From the NCBI GenBank assembly GCA_048013815.1, contig CM106586.1, positions 17,298,001-17,362,000 on the forward strand: a stretch of DNA of 64,000 bases, in the 5' to 3' direction. Below the pieces are notes generated by a model. It was not told the DNA's origin. It searched no databases and worked only from the letters and a program-made list of their open reading frames with translations. This document shows, piece after piece, positions 44,101 through 54,162 of the stretch. The translations under genes and the position numbers were made by a program. Each line of letters starts with the position of its first letter. Position 1 is the first letter of the stretch. Source of the stretch: Setoptus koraiensis (taxonomy: Eukaryota > Arthropoda).

Positions 44101-47100
44101 ACCCACATTCTTACCATTGAACACTCTAAAATATGCGTCATCTGGTCAGCAACATCAATCATCATGTTCAGTGGCCTCAACCGATGATGACGATTATGAT
44201 TCGTCAGATCAGGATGATTGCTCTCATGAATATATTGATGACATTCATCCAAACAATACTGCGACAGCTAGTGAAAAATTAAATGATTGCAACGTAATCG
44301 AAAAATTCGAGGTAAATTTAGAAAAAGATAGTACCAATCCAATCAAAGAAGGAATTATCAAGAGTAATGCAACACAGCAGAACAGATTTAACACGGAAGA
44401 TAGTAGTGCCGGCATAGAGAAGTACCCATTATTGTATCCTAGAAAGTCATCCAATGAGGCCGATAATAGAACAAAGAATCAAGCAAACTTTCGTCCTGCA
44501 TCAAGGTCTTCACCTGTTCTTAATTCCTCCTCTATTGTTCACAATCTATTAGTGAAAAACAGCTACCCCATATTGAGCAATCAACAATTAAGATACATCA
44601 AAGATTGCGGCACTGACCTATCGCAACTAGAACAGAATCAAAAACAATACCAACTGACCACTAAGTCTTGCCATAACAACCAAGCTACAAAGAATCTCCG
44701 CCAACATCGATCCTCATGTCATTCGGTTTTGACTCCCAGGATAAGCGATCATAGCAGTAAATTATTCCGTCGTAGCCATCATCAGCGTCGGCATCAATCT
44801 GTGGGTTCCATGCAAGGAGCTAGCCTGAATGTGAATAACCTGGACTCACTTGGTCTTTCTCGTGACCAACTAGATAAACTAGATGAGATTGATTTGATAT
44901 TTGAGCTAGTCAAAAATATCTGCAACGATCTTGATATCAGATCCTTGCTGCTCAAAATCCTTAAAAATGTTGCTATACTTATAAACGCGGATCGATCATC
45001 GTTATTTCTCATCAAGGGCGAGAAAAATGATTCTAGTAGGTGAGTTAGGGAAGCCATCTTAAAGCATTGGATACTTTCTGCTTGATAACCGAAAGTAACT
45101 CACATCTCATCCTCTGAACAAATTCTCTGATATTTTTTTCTCGGCTTTTGTTTCAGGCACCTTGTCAGCCAACTATTTGATGTGGATGTAGATTCCAAAT
45201 TAAGCGACGAACCGTCACAAGATTCAGACTGTATCAAAATACCTTGGGGTAAAGGTATTGTAGGCTATGTGGCGCAATCTGGCGAATCAGTGAATATACC
45301 TGATTGTTACATGGTTAGTAATTGAGTCAGCAAGAATTCGTCCATCATAATTGTTAGTTCAGCACGAAACGAAATACATATGATCATTCTGTTTTCTCTA
45401 TCATGCTCCTATAATAGGATTCTAGATTCTCAGATATGGTTGATCAGAGGACAGGATATAAAACGAGAAATATGTTATGTTCGCCCATATTTGATAATCA
45501 AGGCGAGATAATTGGAGTCGCTCAGGTCATCAACAAGAAGGGTAAATCTCATTTCACTGACCAGGACGAGAAAATTTTCGCTAAATACTTACAATTTTGT
45601 GGTATTGGCTTGAGAAATGCCCAACTTTATGAATACTCTCAATTGGAGAATAGACGCAATCAAGTTCTCTTGGATCTAGCCCGTATGGTATTTGAGGAAC
45701 AATCAACTATAGAGCAAGTGGTTTACAGAATAATGTTGCATATCCAATCGTTGCTTGACTGTCAACGATGCCAAGTTTTGCTGATAGGTGATAACGATCT
45801 CACGCCTCAGATGTTACATGTTTTAGATGATCGTCAAAGTGGCAGCTCCCAATCAAATAGCATATCGCCAACAATTGAGCAGCAGAGACTATCGCAACAG
45901 GATAACGGTGGTGTCAAGAACGAATGGAAACCAGCTACTCACAACTTTTCAGGCGATGCTGACGTCGATACCTGTTCAAGCTGTCATGATTGCGATACTG
46001 GAAAAGGATACAACAACAATGTAACGGAGAAGAATAGCGGGTCCACAGCGGAGACCATGTGCAGCAGGCGACTCTCGCAGACAAGCAATACTTTTTCGTT
46101 GATTTTCGATCTCAAAGATGATAATGAAATAGTGATGACAGACTCCTCTGTCACGAGCCAGCATAAAGGATCTAGTCCAGATGGCAGATTTCCAATCAAT
46201 ATTGGTATCACCGGTTATGTGGCGGCCACTGGAGAAACTCTCAACATCGAGGACGCCTATCTGGACAAAAGATTCGATCCGGCGGTTGATGAGAATACCA
46301 ATTTTAGACACAAATCGATATTGTGCATGCCAATCAGGAATTCCAGTCGCAAAATTATAGGAGTTAGTCAACTAATTAACAAGAAAAATGGTCAACCGTT
46401 CAATAAAAATGACGAAAACCTATTTGAGGCATTCGCTATATTTTGCGGATTGGGCATCCATAATACATTGATGTACGAAAAAGTTTTAAAAATTATGGCC
46501 AAGCAGAGAGTTACTTTTGAAGTATTATCTTATCATGCTACGGCTCCATTAGAGGAAGCGGTCATCTTAAGCAACGAAGTTATACCATCAACGTACGCCT
46601 TGCGTTTAGCGGATGTTAGATTTAACGACTTCTCGTTAGACGAAAGTATGATGCTCAAAGGATGTCTGAGAATGTTTATGGATCTCGATTTTGTTGAAAG
46701 ATTCCAAATAGATTACACTGTTCTTTGTCGTTGGATTTTGAGCGTGCGCAAGAACTATCGCAAATTAACTTACCATCCGATAGTGGGTGAGTGATCAGCA
46801 ACATGAGCTAGCTGTAGTACTTTTTTCGGCCAAAATTATAGAAGTAACCTAACTAATAACCGAGTAAACTTGTGTTTTCTCCATCGATTCTTCATTAGGT
46901 GGCACTGGTTTGAAGGCAACACCCGTTAGGTATCATAACTGGCGACATGCATTCAATGTATGCCAGATGATGTTTGCTCTGCTTACGGTAAGTCAACTTA
47001 AACCACTCGAGTTCAATCATCTTTCGTTCAAAGTATAACAAATATTTATTCAATCTAATAAATTTTTATTAATATTCCTGGCTACAGAACACCCAACTCT

Positions 47101-48092
47101 GCCGTGTTTTTGGCGAGCTTGAAACTCTAGCTCTAATTGTGGGATGCCTATGTCACGACCTTGATCATAGAGGAACCAATAACTCTTTCCAGATAAAGTA
47201 AGTCCTCATGTAATAATGGATAACATGAAAGATTTTTGCATCCACCTCAATTTAATAATCTCATTAATTTTTTCTTGTTCTCAATCGTAGGTCATCATCT
47301 CCCCTAGCTGAATTGTATTCTACTTCAACAATGGAGCATCATCATTTCGATCAGTGCATCATGATATTAAACAGTCAAGGCAACCAAATATTGGGTAACC
47401 TATCGCCATCAGAATACTCAAGAGTGATACATGTTCTAGAAGAGGCAATTCTGGCCACAGATCTAGCAAAATATTTCCAAAAGCGCGATATGTTTTTTGA
47501 TCTCATTGACAGCGGCCGACTAGACTGGAAAAACAATGAGGAGCACAGATCTTTGTTGAGATGTATGTTGATGACTGCATGCGATGTTGCCGCTATAACC
47601 AAGCCGTGGCCCATCCAAAAAGTGGTAGCCGATCTAGTAATGAGCGAGTTCTATCAGCAAGGTAAGCCTAATAAACGCCTACTTAAATATCCTTTCCTAA
47701 AATTTACCCAACGACTAACAAATCTATAATGTTTATTTAATGAAGGTGATATTGAAAAATCTGAGCTTAAACTAGAGCCAATCGATATGATGAACCGAGA
47801 TAAGATGAACGAATTGCCCGAAATGCAAATAAAATTTATCGATACCATATGTGCTCCTATATATGGTGCATTTGGGAAATTGTTTCCAAATGAGATGGGT
47901 CCCCTCTATGACGGATGCCTGTCTAATAGAGTCGTCTGGAGCGAATTAGCCCAAGAAAAACATTACGATTTCAAAGTTGCCTCACCAATCAGTGGCCAAA
48001 TCGCGGACGAAGCAAGCAACCTTGCAAAAAGAGTATGTGGAGAAAATGGAAATCAAGATCTCTTGAAGAAAGAATCAAGAAGATCCATGTAA
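38270..48092 (+). CDS. PDE11: PDE11, dual cAMP/cGMP phosphodiesterase with giant N-terminus (5' end not found)
   Basis: PDE11 hydrolyses cAMP and cGMP. Exons read from GT-AG sites that keep frame: about 38270-39383, 39951-45039, 45157-45313, 45418-46786, 46899-46987, 47088-47197, 47291-47661 and 47746-48092. The joined product exceeds 2,840 aa against 933 in human PDE11A. The first exon is open from 38270 but has no Met, so a start exon is missing. About 1,600 residues of Asn/Gln/Ser/Asp-rich sequence precede the PDE11/PDE5 N-terminal motif SWLDDHQAFVNDYFMRRATR (about 43.85 kb). GAF-A spans about 44.9-45.6 kb (WGKGIVGYVAQSGESVNIPD, NKKGKSHFTDQDE). GAF-B spans about 45.65-46.5 kb with a polar insert of about 130 residues (NKKNGQPFNKNDE). 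The catalytic domain has HNWRHAFNVCQ, HDLDHRGTNN, ILATDLAKYF, ACDVAAITKPW and the purine-binding Gln in PEMQIKFIDTI. All metal ligands are present, so it should be active. Confidence 0.93.
41149..41183 (+). repeat. (GAC)n coding repeat in PDE11
   Basis: An in-frame GAC/GAT run encodes a poly-Asp tract of about 12 residues within the PDE11 low-complexity region. Confidence 0.85.
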
Positions 48093-49251
48093 CAACAGCA
48101 ACTACTCAGTTTTTTCCCAACTGACGCGAGGATAAATCACGATACATGATCTGGAGAACATCACCCATCATAAGGCTTTCAGATTGTTTCCCTGGTGGAG
48201 CACTTGTCGTTATCGATATTGTATTTATAGTTGCTCAAGTATCTAGGATATGATAAGGGCGTCGATTTTGCCGCAAACGCACATGCTATCGATGTCTTTA
48301 GATAATGGCAGCTTTGATGAGCTTGAGAGAATATCCGGCCAGAATCCATCACCATGCCCAGCTAATTTATTAAACGAGAGAAAGTATAAATAGCTCGATC
48401 AGCAAAGATGAACCTATGCACCCGAGAACGTGTTGCCATGAAATAAATAAATGAATGAATGATTACTTCAATGTAATCACGAGAAAGAAAGATTTGAGAA
48501 AATCTATATAAAACTTAGAGTAGACTCGTGGGCCTGTCTCTGATTGAGACGAAAATGCACCATGAAACAGGATGTGGAAAAGGAAACAAAGAGTAAAGAT
48601 TTTTTAGTTTCATATCATATTTGACTGAAATATACAGGCTCATCCCTACTAGTAAATGGGTTTGTGATAACAATGATTGAGAATCTTCTTATCTAACAGA
48701 TTATATTCTAACTCTAATGTGAAAAACTTAAAAGATCCAACATATCTTCTTGACTACTGAGGTCAGGCTAATCTACCGTATGCATACCATTCATTATCTT
48801 CTGTGTAACAATATGGCTTAATTTAATGAAAATTCATTCTAACTGTAATCTGTTCTTGTAGTCTGTCTCGCTATGTTTCAATGTTAGACATGATACAATG
48901 TATGTGACTAACTATAGTTTTCCTTTGTTGCGAATTTTATCAAGACAATGCCTTGTTAGCCAGAAGACGAAACAAATGAATGATCCCATGTGCGTCGAAC
49001 ATGTACCAACTTCAGCAAAAGCAAAATAGATCCAACATCCAATAGTATCGAGACTATAATACTATGTGATACAGAGGAAGATAATTTTACTGATCTATTT
49101 TGCCGCTACCATCAATTGTTGTAGAGAAGTGCATTTGTTCGTCATTTAATTATTACATGTGCATATTCGGTGGAGGTGGGATCATCTATGGTCTATGAAT
49201 CGTTTTGATTAATTGTTGTTGTTGTCATCATCGCTCATTGTCTTGCTTGTC
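48093..49251. other. 3' flanks of PDE11 and the Gln-rich secreted gene
   Basis: The two genes converge here. AAATAAATAAATG near 48440 is the clearest plus-strand polyadenylation signal for PDE11. No coding sequence was seen. Confidence 0.55.
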
Positions 49252-51321
49252 TCAGCCTAGATGCAATTTACTTGTCAGCGTGTGTAGGCTAGATTTCAAT
49301 TTATCCAATATGCCCATAGGGCCCACGTAACGATCGCTCAATCCATTTGTGAATGTACCTAAGCCACCATAATAGTTTTGTAATTGTTGATAATTAAGAA
49401 CATGATTTGGCATTGCTCCCGTTGCTTGGCTCACTTGTTGTGCCCACCGTTCTCTATCATAATCCGCGTAGGTCATCTTGGGTCCCCCTTCTGGACCTTT
49501 CAATTGTAGATTTATGTATCCACCAGGAACGAATTCTTGTTGATAATATTGTTGATTATTTTTGCCGCCATACTGTTGTTTCTGATAATCGTTATGAGAT
49601 TCGGCTTGTTGTAGGCTAGCCATTTGATTGTTGCTATCGTATTGCTGTTGTTGTGTTTGTGATGATTGTAGATCATTTTGGTTGCCATTACTATGAGCAG
49701 ATTGACTATTATCTGAATTTTGGCTTTGCTGATCGTTACTTGAGGCTACCATAGGCTGCAGTTCGCTTGGCATCGATTGTGGCTGCTGTGAGTCCTGTTG
49801 TTGTTGTTGTTGGTTACTGTAGGTGGCAGAATTGGCAGATTGACCAGGATACATGTAAACGTTTTGTTGCTGCTGTTGTTGTTGTAGTTGGTGCTGTTGC
49901 TGCTTGTTAGCTGCCGATTGAAGTTGTTGCTGTTGGTGATGATGTTGCATAATATAGGCATTGATGAGTGCCTGTTGCTGAGGAGAATATTGGCTGTGTT
50001 GTGGTTGTTGCTGCTGCTGTTGCTGCTGTTCTATATTATTTGCATATTGTTGTTGTTGATTTTGGTTGGATGTCATCTGGGTGCTCAAATAATCTTGATC
50101 CATATTGGAGGTTTGTTGATTGGTCATTCCTGAATAGGTGGTCAAGTCTTGGCCGGAATCGCCTTGGCCCAACTGGGTGTGATGATTCTGAAAATGATGC
50201 ATATAACCGGGCCGGGTGTAATATTGAGTGCCCATATGCTGATAGGTGCTCGTGGGCGAGGGTGAATTTGAATCGGCGCTAGTGTAAGACGAGGACGAAC
50301 TAGACGGCTGATAACTGGACGGCTGATAGCCTATTGCTGACTCAAGACCTTGGTCTTGACCGCTCGTTTGGCCAGAGTAACCGGCGCCCGACGACGACGA
50401 GCCAGTATCTATTGTAGCATACTGACCACTGGTCATTTTGTCGCTAGCGTCCGATGGATAATTGGCAGCCGATTCTTCAGATGAGCGCGAGTTTATTTGG
50501 TCGTGATGCTGCCATAGGCTCCTTGCTCTGTGCATAGATCTGAGATTGTTCAACAGAGGCAACAGCGAGGGTAGTTGTTGTTCGTTGTGCTGTTGCCGAC
50601 GGTCCGGCGATCGCCGTTGAGCGAGCGCTGGCGAGTCGCCAATGATTGATTGTTGGTTGTTGTTATTGTTGTTTTTTGTTGCCACACTGCTGATTTTGGT
50701 CGAGTCGGCTGCACCGTCAATTCCGTCACTAAATTTGTTGCTCGCCTTATCCTCTGGCCTCTGCAAAATATCCTGTATGCTCTTTGGGTTGTCCGTCTGT
50801 TGTTGTTGTTGTTGGTGTTGTTGTTGGTGTTGCTGGTGATGGTGCGGTTGTTGTTCGAGCGACACTGGTTGCTGATAGTCGGTACTGGCCGCCGCGTACA
50901 ACTTTTGTGCTGCGACATTTCTGTTGTATTGCGAGGGCTTGTTGCTTTTCTTGGCGTACTGGTTGTCGTCTTGTACATCGGTTGTCTGAAAGAAGAAGTT
51001 ACTCTCGATGGGTTTCTTGCTCTGATAGTCGTCCTCTTGGGGATATTCCTCTTCCATTGGCAACTTTATCGGTATGTTGACGTCAATGTCAAACTTTGGC
51101 GGCCTCAATGTGCGATGCCTTCTGAATTCTGTGGGCAACAGAAGGGGCTTCTCGAACTTTAACGCTGGCAAAAACTTTGAATCAAAGGAGATTGTTTTGA
51201 ATTTTTTGTCGCCAGCTATGACGCTCGTCAGTATTAAACTTTGCGCCGATTGTAATAGGGTTACAAGGTGGACAATGGCCACAACTGTCAGCGACAACAC
51301 TAGTTGATTGTTGTTGAACAT
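49252..51321 (-). CDS. Secreted Gln-rich protein, family unknown
   Basis: The product is 689 aa from the ATG at complement 51319-51321. The N-terminus is a signal peptide (MFNNNQLVLSLTVVAIVHLV, then LLQSAQS) followed by a conserved-looking basic and acidic segment (about residues 38-110: FEKPLLLPTEFRRHRTLRPP, DIDVNIPIKLPMEEEYP). The centre (about 150-590) is dominated by Gln, Ser, Asn, His and Tyr, with long CAA/CAG-encoded Gln runs and SSYQPSSSSS-type stretches. The C-terminus is complex again (about 595-689): QEFVPGGYINLQLKGPEGGP, MTYADYDRERWAQQV, NHVLNYQQLQNYYGGLG, LDKLKSSLHTLTSKLHLG. There is no transmembrane segment after the signal. It could be a matrix, cuticle or secreted adhesive protein, but I recognise no family. 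A TTTCAG acceptor-like site just 5' of the start may mark a non-coding first exon. Confidence 0.75.
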   Translation of the reverse strand: MFNNNQLVLSLTVVAIVHLVTLLQSAQSLILTSVIAGDKKFKTISFDSKFLPALKFEKPLLLPTEFRRHRTLRPPKFDIDVNIPIKLPMEEEYPQEDDYQSKKPIESNFFFQTTDVQDDNQYAKKSNKPSQYNRNVAAQKLYAAASTDYQQPVSLEQQPHHHQQHQQQHQQQQQQTDNPKSIQDILQRPEDKASNKFSDGIDGAADSTKISSVATKNNNNNNQQSIIGDSPALAQRRSPDRRQQHNEQQLPSLLPLLNNLRSMHRARSLWQHHDQINSRSSEESAANYPSDASDKMTSGQYATIDTGSSSSGAGYSGQTSGQDQGLESAIGYQPSSYQPSSSSSSYTSADSNSPSPTSTYQHMGTQYYTRPGYMHHFQNHHTQLGQGDSGQDLTTYSGMTNQQTSNMDQDYLSTQMTSNQNQQQQYANNIEQQQQQQQQPQHSQYSPQQQALINAYIMQHHHQQQQLQSAANKQQQHQLQQQQQQQNVYMYPGQSANSATYSNQQQQQQDSQQPQSMPSELQPMVASSNDQQSQNSDNSQSAHSNGNQNDLQSSQTQQQQYDSNNQMASLQQAESHNDYQKQQYGGKNNQQYYQQEFVPGGYINLQLKGPEGGPKMTYADYDRERWAQQVSQATGAMPNHVLNYQQLQNYYGGLGTFTNGLSDRYVGPMGILDKLKSSLHTLTSKLHLG

Positions 51322-51693
51322 GATGATGATTAGCAAGATCACCTGAATTTGATCACTTGATTATGCAATTGTTGTTATTCACTGTGAATGTGTATGTACG
51401 TTTATGTGAGAGTGTGTGTTTATTTAAATTAGCCACTGATGATTAATCTCGCTAGTTAATGGATAATGCGATTTCATTGTTGCTGCTTGCGTTGCATTTT
51501 GCTGCTTTTAACAACATGCCAGTGCTGATTTATGGTGCTTTAGGTCTTGCTGCTGGCTTAAATTAAATGCAATAACAAACGATCCGTCTCTCAAATGAGA
51601 CGACTAAAGGCCAAAGAGTAACTGCTTGCAGTTGCCCGACTGGTAGTGAGCGCGAGTTTGCACTGGCGCCGCCGATACTGCTGGCGACTCGCT

Positions 51694-51696
<3 letters not shown>

Positions 51697-51752
<56 letters not shown>
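51697..51752. repeat. (GT)n microsatellite
   Basis: An uninterrupted GT run of about 56 bp. Confidence 0.95.
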
Positions 51753-51755
<3 letters not shown>

Positions 51756-52379
51756 AATCAAAAATAAGAATAGTCAGGTAAAAGGTTGCTCCCAATTTAG
51801 CCTAGCGACGCTGACCAGATGCCGCTGCTGCAGAGCCAGCGACAGGTAAAAAAGTTTGAATTTCATTTAAATCTGTCTTTCTGTCTATCGCCAGGCTTGC
51901 CGATACCTGTTCTGTTGTTGCCGTTTCTGTTGCTGCTTCTTTCAGGCCTTCAGTCGATGCTTCCAGTGATGATGGCCTCGATGATGGCTTCGGCGATGCT
52001 GCAACGGCAGCAGCAGCAGCAACAACAACAACAACAACGACTGTTATGTTGAATGACTGCTCTGACAGGCGGCAGCTTCTTCGTTCTTGTCTTTGCCAAT
52101 GAAGTTTTTCGCCGCTCACTCGCTCTTGTGCAACCACGATGTTGCCGTTTGTGCCGTTGTTGTTGCTGTTGTTGTTGCTGTTGCTTTTGTTGGCGCTGTT
52201 GTTGTCGGCGGCGATGTTGTTGGCGCTGCTGTCGATGTTGTGACGTTAATAATGTTTGGAATGTTTATAATGTTTAGAGTGTTGGTAGCGCTCGCAATGT
52301 TTGCAATGGGCAGCCGGGCGAACGGCGCTTCAGCCGAGATTTAATATGCCGATTCTCATGGCGCAGCTAGCAGGTGTAT

Positions 52380-52380
<1 letters not shown>

Positions 52381-52426
<46 letters not shown>
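52381..52426. repeat. (CA)n microsatellite
   Basis: An uninterrupted CA run of about 46 bp. Confidence 0.95.
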
Positions 52427-52427
<1 letters not shown>

Positions 52428-52632
52428 GGATGACTGGCTTCGAAGGTTGGAGACTATTATGCAGCAATGATGTTTTATTAAACACAACAACAACAACAGC
52501 GACAGCCGCTATTTTTACTCAACAAGCTTGTGTCAACTGCTATTCTCCGCAACCAGTGGCCAGCATAACTGTTTTTGTTGCGGCAACAATGGTAGCTCAC
52601 AAGTAGTTGAGAATAACGGTAATACGACAAAC

Positions 52633-52635
<3 letters not shown>

Positions 52636-52664
<29 letters not shown>
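52636..52664. repeat. (GT)n microsatellite
   Basis: An uninterrupted GT run of about 29 bp. Confidence 0.95.
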
Positions 52665-52667
<3 letters not shown>

Positions 52668-52893
52668 GCGAGACCGAACGGGGGACAGGACAACAACGAG
52701 ACGACTAAATAAGTAGAGAAGTAGAAACCGCCTCGATGATATCGATTGTCGATAATCGACAACATCATGAGACATCATCCAGCGCCTCGCAACTCGCCCA
52801 CTGTCATGACGGAGCCTGCCTGAAAAAATATTAAAAAGATATTTCTGTCTCCCTTCGGTCTCGCAACCGAGAGCCGTTATTGTGCTCAACAAC

Positions 52894-52911
52894 GACAGCA
52901 GCAGCAGCAGC

Positions 52912-52969
<58 letters not shown>

Positions 52970-52978
52970 GCGGCAACA
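52894..52978. repeat. (CAG)n/(CAA)n triplet repeat
   Basis: A short CAG block followed by a long pure CAA array. The frames around it show no conserved protein, so I treat it as non-coding. Confidence 0.9.
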
Positions 52979-53702
52979 AATATTCGCCAATGAAGCCATT
53001 GGAGCAAATGATTTTTATTATTATCTGTTGAGTCTGATGACCGACAACAACGGCAGCGGCAACAAGACCGAGACGACGACAGCCAATCGTCTAAATAAGG
53101 CGCACAATCAATCAACAATGGACAACAATTCTCCTCTTTCCACTTTTTCTGTCCGCTTCTTCTCTGGAGCTCTGGAGCTCGCTCGCTGGTCGGAGCTTCG
53201 AAGCTGCGGAGCTCTTCTCCTCTGCTTGGGCTCGCTTTCCTTTCACATGCCACCAACTAATCAGCATGAACACATCGTGTACTAGATTCTGTCTATTATG
53301 AGGACAGGTGAATGGTGGCACAAGGTCCACGCAACAGCGACGCCGACCATCTAGCCTCAACAAGCCGACGATCTAGCCTCAACAAGCCGACAGGCGTGCC
53401 TAGCGCTGCTCGATACTCGAAGAATGGCGGCCTTTGTTTTCTCAACTAAATTGTTGTAATACTTTCTGGCGCTGATGGCCACTCGCTGCTTGTGTGTGTG
53501 TGCGTTTAATTTTAGCTAATAAATGACACAAAGCAACGGCCATAGCAAAGCAAACAGGCCCAGTTTACGATAAACAATGAGCGCTCGTTATGTAATAGTA
53601 ATAATGATAATGATAACAAGTCGCCGTTGCGTTTGCTGTGCACGGCATGCGCCGAGCGACCGAATCAATTAGCTTGGCCCATTACACTTGGCACATTACA
53701 CA

Positions 53703-53785
53703 TGGCCAATAGTGGCCATAGTGAGACGACATATATCTGTATATATCTGTCACTATACATCTGTCGCTATGGCCACTATTGGCCA
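53703..53785. other. 19-bp perfect inverted repeat with 45-base loop
   Basis: TGGCCAATAGTGGCCATAG (53703-53721) is the exact reverse complement of 53767-53785. The loop is rich in ATATATCTGT. The overall size, about 83 nt, is that of a microRNA-like foldback or a small terminal-inverted-repeat remnant. Confidence 0.6.
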
Positions 53786-54105
53786 CAGTGAGTCTCTGAA
53801 GCCCTGAGACGACTGATTGTCAGATTGCAGACATATTAATATAAATATATGTATTTGTCCTACAAATCTGCATGCATATTATGTGAACCTGTCACTTTTA
53901 TTGACAAGCGGCACCGTCCCGCGCTCTGGTTGGGTCGAGACCAGTGCCAATGGTGGTAGCTGGTGTGTGACAGGCAAATTGGCCCAATAGAAACTATAAT
54001 TTTCTACTTATTTATTTGCCATATTTTGCTCTGTATGAGCTGGCAACTTTTGGCCAGACACTTTCATCGAGACACTTTTGTGTCGGAGCTCATGTCGGAG
54101 CTTGT

Positions 54106-54162
54106 TTGTCTGTTTGTTTGTTTGTTTGTTTGCTTGCTTGCTTGCTTGTTTGCTTGCTTGTT
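54106..54162. repeat. (TTTG)n/(CTTG)n tetranucleotide repeat
   Basis: Tandem TTTG units pass into CTTG units. They generate a spurious Cys/Leu-rich frame. Confidence 0.9.

Noticed and set aside
52533-53256. Leu-rich and Val-rich frames over the CAA/CAG array
   Set aside because: They are alternative-frame readings of one triplet repeat; the flanks show no conserved protein.
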